Below, piece after piece: positions 9,113 through 18,273 of a stretch of DNA of 64,000 bases (its first letter is position 1; each line of letters begins with the position of its first letter). Source of the DNA: DATCHW01 sp963806045 (lineage in GTDB: Bacteria; Bacteroidota; Ignavibacteria; Tepidaquicellales; Tepidaquicellaceae); contig CAWDWP010000016.1 in NCBI GenBank assembly GCA_963806045.1, positions 124,001 to 188,000 of the forward strand, read 5' to 3'. The notes under the pieces are model-generated. The model was not told the origin of the DNA. It made no database searches and saw only the letters and a program-made list of their open reading frames with translations. The translations under genes and the position numbers were made by a program.

Positions 9113-9949
9113 TTATAGAATTCTTTTTGCACTACCGGTCAAAGAAAGAGCTTTAATTGAATTATCGGATAATTCAAAATTTACGATTAATTTTTCTCCG
9201 GATTGCGTTAATATTTTAACAGGTTTTGAAACATATTTAAGAACATTAGCTGCAATGGCAGCTGATAATGCACCGGTTCCGCAGGCAAGGGTTTCACCTT
9301 CGACACCTCTTTCATAACTCCGGATTTTTAGTTCTCCGTCAGAAGGATTCACGATTTCAATAAAATTAACATTGGCACCTTCCGGCATTAAATCTTTATG
9401 CATTCGAATATTTCTTCCCCATTCAATAATATCAACTTCTTCAATGTGTTTCACTATAGGATTCTCGATATCCTCAATAAATACAACAATATGCGGAGAG
9501 CCGACATCGAAATACGAAACTGTTAACATCTGCCACCATTCTGCAAAATGAACTTTCAGTTTAAATTTCAATTTAACTTTTGATGGTTTAGGGAAGCTCA
9601 CTGAAATTGTTCCGTCTTCGAGGACTTTGCACTGATAAATTTTATTTACTGCTTCCAGGTTAATAAGGCTTTCTGATGATAATTTATTATCGAGTAAATA
9701 TTTAATAGTCGCTCTCAGCCCATTGCCACACAGCGCGTTACCAGTTCCATCTTTATTATAATAATTCATTTTGAAATCTGCAAAATCTGATTGTTCAACA
9801 AAAATAACACCATCAAGACCTGAGTTTCCATCTAAGGAAATAAATTCTTTGGTTATATTCTCAAAATTGTGAATAAAATTCTCAAGATTATTAATTATGA
9901 GGAAGTCATTTCCGGCACCTGTATATTTTTGCATTTCAAAACTATACAT
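9113..9949 (-). CDS. dapF: Diaminopimelate epimerase
   Basis: DapF converts LL- to meso-diaminopimelate for lysine and peptidoglycan synthesis. The 278 residues match the family. Both catalytic cysteine motifs are present: ALCGNGLRA (usual form CGNGxRC) and ETLACGTGA near the C-terminus. The N-terminal KYTGAGNDFL motif is intact. The second motif of the first half is slightly unusual in having Ala-Thr after CGNGLR instead of a second Cys. It is followed by ppk2 and preceded by the LptD-like gene on the same strand. Confidence 0.95.
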   Translation of the reverse strand: MYSFEMQKYTGAGNDFLIINNLENFIHNFENITKEFISLDGNSGLDGVIFVEQSDFADFKMNYYNKDGTGNALCGNGLRATIKYLLDNKLSSESLINLEAVNKIYQCKVLEDGTISVSFPKPSKVKLKFKLKVHFAEWWQMLTVSYFDVGSPHIVVFIEDIENPIVKHIEEVDIIEWGRNIRMHKDLMPEGANVNFIEIVNPSDGELKIRSYERGVEGETLACGTGALSAAIAANVLKYVSKPVKILTQSGEKLIVNFELSDNSIKALSLTGSAKRIL

Positions 9950-10007
9950 ACAATAATTGAAAAAATTAAGTTATCTAAATTTAAATACGATTTAACTCAA
10001 ATAAAAG

Positions 10008-12542
10008 TTAAAATGTTCCATATACACCGCGACCACTTGTTTGTTTTGTTACTTTAATATCATTCAGTTGGGGCGCTTTTATTCTTATTTCTAATCTAAA
10101 TCCTCTGAAAAAACCTGTAGGATACCAGTTGAAATTCATTTCCCATGAATTAAGATCCCGATATGCAGTGATATAAGGAGCGGAAACCTGCTTATTTACC
10201 AAATCATATCCCCCTGTAAAAGTGAATTTCCATTTGGGAGTAAGACTGAATACAATTGTAGTACTTAGGTTCGATGTTCTTGATGTAATAAAAGGGGTAG
10301 GTTTGAACTCAGAAAAATTGTAATTTATAGTTCCTGAAACGGGTATATCAACTACAGCTTTGTCAGGATATTTATCCTCTTTAGATTTTGATTTGGCGGT
10401 ATCTGATGTTAATTTTTCATAATTCCGGATATTAAAGTTATATGATGTCGATAAATTAATATTGAAAGATGTCATATCAGCAATCTTTTTGTCTGTTGAC
10501 CAGAGGAACTGATTTATTCTCGAATTAACAGACTGATCAAATTTATAAAAATTAAATGTTGCACCTCCGCCAATATTAAGAAGATTTCCGATTTGTGTTC
10601 TGAAATCAGTACGTAAATCGGACAGTTTCAGTGAATCAGCAGCAAAATTATAGTTAATGCCGAAATTAATATTTATAAGCTGAAATTTATTTTCTGTAGT
10701 ATCATTTACCCTAGTTTTCATTTCAAATAAATTTCCAAAATTAAATTGTAACGACTGGCTTTCACCTATCGGAGCACCACCGTATAATTCTTTTTCAAAT
10801 AGAGAATATTTCACTATATTACCGGAAGCGTCTCTGTATTTACCGTAGTAGCCAAAAGCATCAGATGAGAAGTCAGGAGAATAGACATAGCTGACAGAAG
10901 GTGTGATAGTGTGTTTAATTCCCGTAATGTTAAATAAATTCGGTTTAAAGATACCGATGAGTTTTGTATTTAATGAAATTCCAGTCTGGAAATATCTGAC
11001 AGCTTTAAATCCATCATTATCCTGAACCTGAACAGTGCTATCGAGCGGATTAAAAGATTTGGTGATATATTTTAAATACCAAAGTTCTGTATAATTCAGA
11101 AACGGTCTGAAATTAATTGTTTTACTACTCGGTGAAAAATTGAGGTTAACATTATGCTGAACTCCATATCTTGAATCTCTGTAAGTACTGTCAAGCCGCC
11201 CCAGATAGTCGTTTACAGTTCTCTTAATTCTATCATTTCTGAAAGAACCGCTGTATGAATAAGAAAAATACTCGTAGAATTTCAGATTATCTACAGCTGC
11301 TAAATCTTTACGGAAGGGATAATTCTCTGAAATTGAGAAATTAAATGAAGGACGCCGTTCAAGAACATCTCCATTCTGAAGATTCTGATCACGGTAATAA
11401 TTTAACGTCGCTGAGAACGGAGTACCTTCCCAATATTTTGATAATGTGAGGTTTGAAACAACGTTTTGTTGTAATAATTCACCTAACCTGTTACTGTTAT
11501 TATCATAATAACTTTTACCGCTGACAAATGATAAATTTCCGCTTAATGATGTCGTCGGGTCAATTTTTTGGTTGTGTGTCAAGTTCAAAGCCCAGGCATC
11601 AGAAGAAAATTTATCAAGGTCTTTGGTTTCACCAACTCTAATTCTTGAATACCCTCCATTGATTTCCCCATTAAAATTATATTTGAGAGCATATCTGAAC
11701 CTTCCGCTTAAATCAATTCTGCCTTTAGAAAACCAGCTTGCCGTACTATTAACATCCAAATAATCATTTATTGCCCAGAAATATCCAAATCTTGAAAAAT
11801 AAACTCCGTAGGTTGCATCATTTCCATAAGTTGGCGGTATGATTCCCGATGACCTGCCAGTACGATTAGGAAAAACAGCAAATGGAATCCAGAAAACCGG
11901 AACACCCTCAATATAAAGAAAAACAGATTGTGCTATTATTTTGTCTTTAGGTATCATTTTCATTTTGGGAGAAAAGAAATAATATTCAGGGTCTATCCTC
12001 TCCGTCGAAGTTGTGTATAAGCCATTTTGTATAAAATAAACCTGAGAGTTCACTTTTTTTATTTTGTCCCCGAAATAATATCCGACATCTGCATCTGAGT
12101 AACCCATTGAAACTGTTCCCTGTTGATTTTCAAAGCTATACGTAAGTTTGGAGCCCTCATATTTGTCACTACCCTGAAACATCAATGGCGGTTGAATTAT
12201 ATTCCCCTGCCCGGAAGAATCAATACCTGTTGCTTCAAGAATTTTAGTATCCTGATTGACAATTATTTGCCCGGCATTAAGTTTTAAATCTTTATAAAGA
12301 AGAACACCATTATAAAACAAATGTATAGTTTTTTCTTTTATATTGAACACGGCTGAATCCCTTGCAGAATAATCAATTACGGCATCAATATCGGATTTAA
12401 TCTGTTTAGAAGTGTCAATTAAGGTTTTTAAAGAATCCCTGTTTGCAATAGTGTCTTTGATATTTAAAGAATCTTTTCCAATTTGAGAAAAAGATATAGC
12501 GGGCATTAAAAGAAGAAACAATATGTAAAAGTATCTTTGCAA
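10008..12542 (-). CDS. lptD: LptD/OstA-like outer membrane LPS-assembly protein
   Basis: An 844-residue protein with a signal peptide (residues 1-19). Residues about 55-150 form an OstA-like beta-jellyroll (DSAVFNIKEKTIHLFYNG, then GQIIVNQDTKILEATG). The rest is a long beta-barrel-like region rich in alternating aromatic residues and Asn/Ser. The 'FPNRTGRSSGIIPPTYG' stretch at about residues 222-238 is characteristic of this LptD branch in Bacteroidota. The family inserts lipopolysaccharide into the outer leaflet with lipoprotein LptE. Presence of kdsB at 44431 supports an LPS-bearing envelope. I saw no paired-cysteine disulfide pattern as in enterobacterial LptD. Confidence 0.82.
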   Translation of the reverse strand: MQRYFYILFLLLMPAISFSQIGKDSLNIKDTIANRDSLKTLIDTSKQIKSDIDAVIDYSARDSAVFNIKEKTIHLFYNGVLLYKDLKLNAGQIIVNQDTKILEATGIDSSGQGNIIQPPLMFQGSDKYEGSKLTYSFENQQGTVSMGYSDADVGYYFGDKIKKVNSQVYFIQNGLYTTSTERIDPEYYFFSPKMKMIPKDKIIAQSVFLYIEGVPVFWIPFAVFPNRTGRSSGIIPPTYGNDATYGVYFSRFGYFWAINDYLDVNSTASWFSKGRIDLSGRFRYALKYNFNGEINGGYSRIRVGETKDLDKFSSDAWALNLTHNQKIDPTTSLSGNLSFVSGKSYYDNNSNRLGELLQQNVVSNLTLSKYWEGTPFSATLNYYRDQNLQNGDVLERRPSFNFSISENYPFRKDLAAVDNLKFYEYFSYSYSGSFRNDRIKRTVNDYLGRLDSTYRDSRYGVQHNVNLNFSPSSKTINFRPFLNYTELWYLKYITKSFNPLDSTVQVQDNDGFKAVRYFQTGISLNTKLIGIFKPNLFNITGIKHTITPSVSYVYSPDFSSDAFGYYGKYRDASGNIVKYSLFEKELYGGAPIGESQSLQFNFGNLFEMKTRVNDTTENKFQLININFGINYNFAADSLKLSDLRTDFRTQIGNLLNIGGGATFNFYKFDQSVNSRINQFLWSTDKKIADMTSFNINLSTSYNFNIRNYEKLTSDTAKSKSKEDKYPDKAVVDIPVSGTINYNFSEFKPTPFITSRTSNLSTTIVFSLTPKWKFTFTGGYDLVNKQVSAPYITAYRDLNSWEMNFNWYPTGFFRGFRLEIRIKAPQLNDIKVTKQTSGRGVYGTF

Positions 12543-12563
12543 ATTCAGAAATAAAATACCTGA

Positions 12564-13022
12564 TTATTTGAGAACAACATCATTTGGTAACTCATCAATA
12601 TCATCCTCATTGCGGGGAAATTCTCTGGCAAGTATTGAACCAATAGAATTTAACAGATTAATAATGCCATCTTTGAAATTATCTTTTGAGAAATGTCCGC
12701 TTAATTCAGCGGCAATATTTTCCCAAGCTTGAAAATCAACTTTACTATTTATTCCTTCGTCAGCAATAATTTCAAATTTCTTATCTTTAAATAATATCAT
12801 AACCAGCACACCAGTACGGTGTTTAGTTTTTTCCATTCCAAGCTTGTAGAATTCTTTTACAGCAAGTTCTCTTGAAGAGTTTTTCTTTTCATGCCATTCT
12901 ATTTTATATTTCACATAGAGCCTTAGTTCCCCCGAAGTGGTTTTTTCAATTTCTTTAATTACATCCGCAATCTCCTGAAAGTCTGATTTGGAAAGATATT
13001 TTTTAATATAATTTATAAACAT
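12564..13022 (-). CDS. TPM-domain protein (cytoplasmic or membrane-associated)
   Basis: A 152-residue protein that is a single TPM domain: EIEKTTSGELRLYV, then a Lys/His-rich segment, TGVLVMILFKDKKFEIIADEGI and a final helix. TPM domains occur in poorly characterised membrane-linked proteins and in a thylakoid phosphatase-like protein; the enzymatic role of the bacterial versions is not established. It lacks a signal peptide. It sits 23 bases downstream of a second, membrane-anchored TPM protein, an arrangement common in this phylum, and upstream of the LptD-like gene. Confidence 0.8.
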   Translation of the reverse strand: MFINYIKKYLSKSDFQEIADVIKEIEKTTSGELRLYVKYKIEWHEKKNSSRELAVKEFYKLGMEKTKHRTGVLVMILFKDKKFEIIADEGINSKVDFQAWENIAAELSGHFSKDNFKDGIINLLNSIGSILAREFPRNEDDIDELPNDVVLK

Positions 13023-13045
13023 AAAATTAAATTTTAATTTAAGAT

Positions 13046-13834
13046 TTACCAGCTGCCGCTTGCACCACCGCCGCCAAAGGAGCCCCCACCGCCGGAGAAG
13101 CCGCCAAACGAGCCTCCGCTGCTTCCAGAACTACCTCCTGAGCCCCATCCGCCCCAAAATCCTCCACCCATACCTCCTCCGGTATAATGTCTTCTCCCAA
13201 ATCCAAAGATTCTTTGAATGATAGAAATGAATATCATTAAGAAGATAAAACCAAATATTAAGAAGATAAATATTGGAAGCCCGAAGCAAATATTTTGATT
13301 TGAATTATTTTTACTATCAGTATTTTTATACTCGTTCTTTGTTGCGAGGATAATTGCGTCCACCCCTTTCGTAATTCCTTCATAATATTTTCCTTCACGA
13401 AAACCCGGTGTGACTTCGTTTCTGAGTATCGAAGAAGATGTTGCATCGGTTAACACTCCTTCAAGCCCATATCCAACTTCTATTCTCATTTTTTTGTCTT
13501 TCAAAGCGATAAGAAGGAGAACGCCATTATTTTTATCTTTTTTTCCTATTTTATTTGCAGTAGCAATTTTATAAGCAACAGTTTCGAGCGGCTCTCCATT
13601 CAGCGATTCAATTACATAAACGATAATCTGATTGCTGGTCTGTTTTTCAAAATCTACAAGTTTTTTCAGAAGTGCATTAATCTGATCGGAGGAAAGCGTG
13701 TTAGTTTCATCTACAACGTATTTTTTAATGACCGTTGGATTTTCCGAAAGGGATTTTTCAGTATTTGTTTGCGGGAAAGAATTGATGAAAGGAACCGCAA
13801 GCAAAATCAATATTAAAATTATTCTATTAAGCAC
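13046..13834 (-). CDS. TPM-domain membrane protein with glycine-rich tail (YgcG-like)
   Basis: A 262-residue protein starting at GTG. Residues 1-20 are a signal peptide; the TPM domain spans about 38-160 (VVDETNTLSSDQINAL, then KNNGVLLLIALKDKKMRIEVGYGLEG). A transmembrane helix follows at about 185-210. The C-terminus is a low-complexity Gly/Ser tail with many GGG and GGS runs and a final GASGSW. This is the standard YgcG-type architecture. Function is not established; the partner TPM gene at 12564 suggests the pair act together. Confidence 0.85.
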   Translation of the reverse strand: MLNRIILILILLAVPFINSFPQTNTEKSLSENPTVIKKYVVDETNTLSSDQINALLKKLVDFEKQTSNQIIVYVIESLNGEPLETVAYKIATANKIGKKDKNNGVLLLIALKDKKMRIEVGYGLEGVLTDATSSSILRNEVTPGFREGKYYEGITKGVDAIILATKNEYKNTDSKNNSNQNICFGLPIFIFLIFGFIFLMIFISIIQRIFGFGRRHYTGGGMGGGFWGGWGSGGSSGSSGGSFGGFSGGGGSFGGGGASGSW

Positions 13835-13908
13835 TTATATATTATTAATTTATATTATATAAAGTTGATAAAAACAAATATCATAATAAATATAAAAATT
13901 TTAAGCAT

Positions 13909-13943
13909 AAAAAAAGCGGTCTGAATCAAATTCCAGACCGCTT
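13909..13943 (-). terminator. Intrinsic terminator of the exb operon
   Basis: A 10-bp perfect stem (13914-13923 with 13934-13943) has a ten-base loop. Read on the minus strand it is followed by a run of T. It lies just past the stop of the last exbD gene and before the TPM pair, so it separates the exb transcript from the downstream genes. Confidence 0.85.
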
Positions 13944-13963
13944 AAATCTAAAAATCAATATTG

Positions 13964-14497
13964 TTAACCACCAGCTTCATTTACTTTTTTCAAATCTTCT
14001 TCCTCCATCTTCAAGAATGCATATTTCTTGTCAATATTAGCCATATTGATTTGATCAAGTATTTCAACCATAGTTTTATATTTCATTTTTCTGTCAAATT
14101 TCAAAAGAACAAGGAGGTCTAGATTTTTTTGCTTGTTTAATGCTGCTACTGTTTCAAGTTTAACTTTAATATCTTTTACATCAACTTTTTCAACAGGCTG
14201 TTCTGAGCCATCAGAATTACCTCTAAAGGTATAAATGTTGCCCTTTTCAGAAACTCTAACAAACAAAACAGTTCCCATATCAACTTTTAATTTATCTTTC
14301 TCTTCACCTTTAGGTAAATTAATTCTCATTACCTGAGGTTTTGAAAGTGTAGTTGTTAGCATAAAGAAAGTTAAAAGCAGCATTATTACGTCCACCATAG
14401 GGGTCATATCAATTTTTACACCGGCTTTTTTGACGGTTTTGTGTTGCTTACCGCGTCCTCCCCCTGCATCCGGGGAATCGAAATCTGTTCCTGACAT
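13964..14497 (-). CDS. exbD: ExbD/TolR biopolymer transport protein (second copy)
   Basis: A 177-residue protein with the ExbD layout: a short cytoplasmic N-terminus rich in Gly and Lys, one membrane helix with the key aspartate in KIDMTPMVDVIMLLLTFFML (residues 29-48), and a periplasmic domain. ExbD/TolR subunits use proton flow through ExbB/TolQ to power outer-membrane transport or cell envelope integrity. The C-terminal part has a MKYKTMVEILDQI stretch typical of the family. It is the last gene of an exbB-exbD-exbD set; a TonB-like gene is not in the window. Confidence 0.9.
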   Translation of the reverse strand: MSGTDFDSPDAGGGRGKQHKTVKKAGVKIDMTPMVDVIMLLLTFFMLTTTLSKPQVMRINLPKGEEKDKLKVDMGTVLFVRVSEKGNIYTFRGNSDGSEQPVEKVDVKDIKVKLETVAALNKQKNLDLLVLLKFDRKMKYKTMVEILDQINMANIDKKYAFLKMEEEDLKKVNEAGG

Positions 14498-14525
14498 TAT
14501 TTAAACTCCTAAATTAAGTTTTTAT

Positions 14526-15110
14526 TTAGTTTTTTTCTCTTTTAAGCTGTGTTAGCATATTGAACACCGTATTTCTGGTTTCTTTTAGTGAAGCCATCAA
14601 ATCTTCCATAGCACCAAAATCCGCATCCTGGTCACCTTTAACAACTATCCTCAAAGCAGAATTTCCTTTTTCATCTCTCGGTCCTTTTGCTTTTATGTCA
14701 CTAAGCTTTTTTTCAAATTCTGCTTTTGAAGGGAGGAACATAACAGGCCGTTTGAAGTCCTGACCTCCGACTTTTCCAGACGTTTTGAATTCGCTTTGTG
14801 TTAAAGAATCCGGATGATATACGCCGATACCATATTCATCACCGAATAATTCTTTTCTAAGAACCGGATTATCGACATCGAGGAAGATATCTCCGCTTTT
14901 AGTAAGTGTTATAGTCAATAATTTTGTATCAGGCACCTTGCTCGTGTCCGCATCAGACGATTTTGGAAGAGTTACTTCAACTGCTGCCGATTCGACTATT
15001 TTAAAAGTCGCTGTAAGCATAAAAAATGTCAGAAGAAGCATGATAACATCAACCATGGGTGTCATATCAATTTTAATATCAGCTTTCTTAATATCTCTTA
15101 CTTTTTTCAT
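14526..15110 (-). CDS. exbD: ExbD/TolR biopolymer transport protein (first copy)
   Basis: A 194-residue paralogue of the neighbour downstream. The single membrane helix with its proton-path Asp is in KIDMTPMVDVIMLLLTFFML (residues 12-31), identical in sequence to the other copy over that stretch. The periplasmic domain differs and is larger, with an insert (about residues 75-130). It probably forms a heteromer with the other ExbD, as in systems with two exbD genes. It is 28 bases from the next exbD and 55 bases from exbB. Confidence 0.9.
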   Translation of the reverse strand: MKKVRDIKKADIKIDMTPMVDVIMLLLTFFMLTATFKIVESAAVEVTLPKSSDADTSKVPDTKLLTITLTKSGDIFLDVDNPVLRKELFGDEYGIGVYHPDSLTQSEFKTSGKVGGQDFKRPVMFLPSKAEFEKKLSDIKAKGPRDEKGNSALRIVVKGDQDADFGAMEDLMASLKETRNTVFNMLTQLKREKN

Positions 15111-15165
15111 ACCTGAAAATTAAATATTCTTTATAAAAAATTTCTGTATTTTTAAAAAAATTGAT

Positions 15166-15945
15166 TTACTTGGATTTATAAGCGATTATTGCCAACAGAT
15201 TATAAGTCGCTTCATCAATCATATAAGTAATGGTACCAACTTTTGTAAGGAAGAAATTATAAGAAATAGTACCGATGATTGCACCACCCAGTCCAAAAGC
15301 TGTATTAATAAGAGCTTCGGATATACCATTCGACAATGCTGTCGGATCAGGATTACCTGCAACAGCCAGAGCCTGGAATGATCTGATCATACCTAATACT
15401 GTTCCAAACAGACCAAATAAAACGGAAACGGAAGCGATAGTTGCAAGAGCAGAGAGATTTCTATTCAGAAGCGGAAGTTCCAAACCCATTGCTTCTTCAA
15501 TTGCATTCTTTACTTCTTCTAACTTACTTTCCGCATCTTTTGATTTATCACTTGCAATAACCTGGTACGTTTCAAGACCTTGCTTAAGAATATTTGCAAT
15601 AGAACCTTTTTGTTTATCACATAATGCGATGGTACCTTCGATGTCACCGTCTTTTAATGTAATTTGTATATTTTTCAAGAAAGGTTCGATTGGGCCTTTT
15701 CCTTTTGCTTTGCCGAGTGAAAGTGCTCTTTCAATTGAATAGGTACAAACCATAATTAATAAAGCAATCAAAGGCATAACTACCCAGCCACCCAGGTAAA
15801 TAACTCCAAAATAATTTCCTTTTTTAGGAGTCATTGTTCCAGGTTCAAAATTGTTAGGATTTCCTAATATGAAGAAAAAGATAACAATAGCAGCAATTAG
15901 TGCAACTGATATCAATATGGCACTAAACATTCCCGATTTTTTCAT
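15166..15945 (-). CDS. exbB: MotA/TolQ/ExbB proton channel protein
   Basis: A 259-residue protein with three to four membrane helices: an extra N-terminal helix (residues 7-28), one near 48-70 and two in the MotA_ExbB domain (about 160-185 and 205-235). The conserved core reads NLSALATIASVSVLFGLFGTVLGMI and then AFGLGGAIIGTISYN. The large cytoplasmic loop lies between. It forms the proton-conducting pentamer for the two ExbD subunits encoded next. This is the first gene of the operon. Confidence 0.92.
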   Translation of the reverse strand: MKKSGMFSAILISVALIAAIVIFFFILGNPNNFEPGTMTPKKGNYFGVIYLGGWVVMPLIALLIMVCTYSIERALSLGKAKGKGPIEPFLKNIQITLKDGDIEGTIALCDKQKGSIANILKQGLETYQVIASDKSKDAESKLEEVKNAIEEAMGLELPLLNRNLSALATIASVSVLFGLFGTVLGMIRSFQALAVAGNPDPTALSNGISEALINTAFGLGGAIIGTISYNFFLTKVGTITYMIDEATYNLLAIIAYKSK

Positions 15946-16012
15946 TTATTTTTCGACCTCCGTTTAATTTTTATTTATTTAAATTAATCTATTTTATTAA
16001 GAGAATTCAATT

Positions 16013-16360
16013 TCATTTAAAACTCGCTAATGATTCTTCTAGCGAATGGAAGGAATCAAAAATTAAGGACAATTTGGTTATTACGAAAAGGTTTTCAAGG
16101 TTTTTATTAAGCTGACATAGGACGACTTTGCCATCTCTTTTTGTGTAATTTGCATGAGCAGAAATTAAAACACCTAACGCTGTGCTGTTAAGATATAAAA
16201 CCTGACCAAGGTCAATTATCAATTTCTTATTTCCTTTCTCGGAAAGTAATTTGATGGAATCACGTAATTCATCAGTTTCATCCCCGCCAACAAAATTTCC
16301 TTTCGGCTGGATTACTACAATGTCTCTTTCATTATGTTCAGTTACTTTAATTTTTGCCAT
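16013..16360 (-). CDS. STAS-domain protein (anti-sigma factor antagonist type)
   Basis: A 115-residue single STAS domain. The core motif LIIDLGQVLYLNSTALGVLI carries the conserved Asp and the phospho-acceptor-type Ser in NSTALG (about residue 63). Such proteins switch partners with an anti-sigma factor or kinase depending on Ser phosphorylation. No RsbW-type kinase or sigma factor is adjacent, so its partner is unknown. It stands alone between adk and exbB, on the same strand. Confidence 0.88.
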   Translation of the reverse strand: MAKIKVTEHNERDIVVIQPKGNFVGGDETDELRDSIKLLSEKGNKKLIIDLGQVLYLNSTALGVLISAHANYTKRDGKVVLCQLNKNLENLFVITKLSLIFDSFHSLEESLASFK

Positions 16361-16444
16361 ATATTTTTATTTTATAAGTTAATAAAATAATTTAATAATA
16401 TGAAATATTCAATTAACAAATTGGTTATTCTTTAAAAAATCCGC

Positions 16445-17005
16445 CTAAACTTCCAGTTTTAGAAGAATATTTTTACTGATTATATTTATTTCGCCCAGAC
16501 CGTCAATTTTAATAATATCCGAAATACTATTATAAAATTCCAATACCGGAGAAGTTAGTTCTTTGTATAATTTAAACCTTTTCCTTATAGATTGTTCATT
16601 ATCATCACTTCTACCTCTTTTAAGCAGTCTCCTTAAAAGTTCATCTTCAGCAGCATCTAAATATATCACTTTAAAATTTGAATATTTCAATTCTTTAAAA
16701 ATATCATTCAGAGCTTTAGCCTGGTCAACAGTTCTTGGAAAACCATCCAGAATAAAACCATTTAATGTTGTTTTCGAACCATTTAACAAGGTTTCTTTTA
16801 CAATTCCTATCATTATATCATCGGGAACAAGTTCTCCCCTGTCCATTAATTCTTTTGCTTTCAAACCCAATTCAGTTCCTTTTTCTGCGGAAGCTCTTAA
16901 TACTTCACCGGTTGATAAATGAAAAAGATTAAGCTTTTCAGAAATTAATTGTGCTTGCGTTCCTTTACCTACACCCGGAGGCCCGAAAATTAGTAATTGA
17001 TGCAT
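16445..17005 (-). CDS. adk: Adenylate kinase
   Basis: Adk interconverts AMP + ATP and two ADP. I choose the ATG at 17005, giving 186 residues beginning MHQLLIFGPPGVGKGTQAQ, because the P-loop (GPPGVGKG) normally starts at residue 7-8. A longer frame up to 17095 exists but would overlap rlmN. Further motifs are HLSTGEVLRA (AMP site), DGFPRTVDQAKAL and the LID-region LLKRGRSDDN, which is the short LID form without zinc cysteines. The gene starts 10 bases after rlmN. Confidence 0.95.
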   Translation of the reverse strand: MHQLLIFGPPGVGKGTQAQLISEKLNLFHLSTGEVLRASAEKGTELGLKAKELMDRGELVPDDIMIGIVKETLLNGSKTTLNGFILDGFPRTVDQAKALNDIFKELKYSNFKVIYLDAAEDELLRRLLKRGRSDDNEQSIRKRFKLYKELTSPVLEFYNSISDIIKIDGLGEINIISKNILLKLEV

Positions 17006-17015
17006 AAATTCAATA

Positions 17016-18131
17016 TTATTTTTGATACAGAGTAGCAAGTTGTCCACAAGCAGCATTGATGTCAACCCCACTGCTAGAACGTAAGTTAACGACAACTTTC
17101 TTATTTTTCAACTTTGTAATAAACGAATTTAAACTATTAATTAAAAGTGAATTATATTTACCGTTTTCATAAAATTCTTCTTTCCTGTAAATATCCAAAG
17201 GAGGTTTGAGTATAGAATGAATTGGATGAAAAGGAATCAGATTGAAATTGCAAGGTACCATTCCCGATAATTTTGAGAGCCTGTTAATATCATTGACCCC
17301 GTCATTCAGATTATGGAAGTAAATATATTCATATGTTATTTTTGTTTTAGTTTTCCGGTAAAAATAAATTAGTTCCTGATAAATATCAGAAAGTTTATTA
17401 ATTTTTGCAGCCGGAATTATTTTTTCACGTAATCCCTGATCAGTTGTGTGAAGAGACAGAGCAAGCTTAGTATTTTTTATCTTCCTATTCTCATCTTTGG
17501 CAAGTATATCCGCAAATTTTCTAATCTTAGTTTTAAACCCTACTGTCGAAACGGTAATTTTTTTTGATGAGAGTCCAAAGCCATCTTTATCGGTAAGTAC
17601 TTTCAAAGCTTTAATAAGATTCTCAAAGTTTAAAAAAGGTTCACCCATACCCATAAAAACAATGTTTGTAGGCTGAAGTTGGGTAATTTTTTTCACAAGA
17701 TAAACCTGTAGAATTATCTCACTTAAATCGAGATTTTTCAGAAATCCCATTTTCCCTGTTGCGCAAAATTCACAACCGACGTTACATCCAACCTGAGTTG
17801 AAACACAAATTGTATTTCTATTATCTTCTGAGATTAGAACTGTTTCAATTTTGTGATTATCACCGCTATTATTATAATCCGGAATTTCAAACAAAAATTT
17901 CTGTGTATTATCAATTGATTTTGACACAGTTATCAATTTTAATGACGGTATAAAATATTTATCCTTTAACTGTTCTTTGATAATCTTTGGAATTCCACGC
18001 AAATTGTCAAAATTATCAGTTAACAATTTATGTAATGCGATAAATATCTGCAAAGAACGGTACTTATAATCTATTATGTCTGATAATTCGCCCGAAAGGT
18101 CATCAAGAGTAAAATTATAAATATTTTTCAT
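17016..18131 (-). CDS. rlmN: Dual-specificity 23S rRNA (A2503-C2)/tRNA (A37-C2) methyltransferase RlmN
   Basis: A radical-SAM methyltransferase that methylates C2 of A2503 in 23S rRNA and of A37 in some tRNAs. The cluster motif is CNVGCEFC (CxxxCxxC) preceded by STQVG. GMGEPF and the C-terminal ACGQL with the catalytic cysteine are present. I choose the ATG at 18131 (MKNIYNF), giving 371 residues; an upstream in-frame start at 18146 would add only five hydrophobic residues. It is followed by adk at 10 bases. Downstream transcription likely includes adk. Confidence 0.95.
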   Translation of the reverse strand: MKNIYNFTLDDLSGELSDIIDYKYRSLQIFIALHKLLTDNFDNLRGIPKIIKEQLKDKYFIPSLKLITVSKSIDNTQKFLFEIPDYNNSGDNHKIETVLISEDNRNTICVSTQVGCNVGCEFCATGKMGFLKNLDLSEIILQVYLVKKITQLQPTNIVFMGMGEPFLNFENLIKALKVLTDKDGFGLSSKKITVSTVGFKTKIRKFADILAKDENRKIKNTKLALSLHTTDQGLREKIIPAAKINKLSDIYQELIYFYRKTKTKITYEYIYFHNLNDGVNDINRLSKLSGMVPCNFNLIPFHPIHSILKPPLDIYRKEEFYENGKYNSLLINSLNSFITKLKNKKVVVNLRSSSGVDINAACGQLATLYQK

Positions 18132-18273
18132 ACTAAAAAATAACATATCGCAAATGAAATAAAAATTGAAATAATAAATTTGATGAATTATTTTACACTT
18201 TTATAAATAACTTGATTTAATATGATGAATAATTTTTTTATCTTAACACTCCTAAATTTTCATAACTGAGTTG

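Noticed and set aside
16445..17095. The longer start of adenylate kinase at 17095
   Set aside because: It would overlap rlmN by 80 bases and place the P-loop at about residue 38; the ATG at 17005 fits the family.
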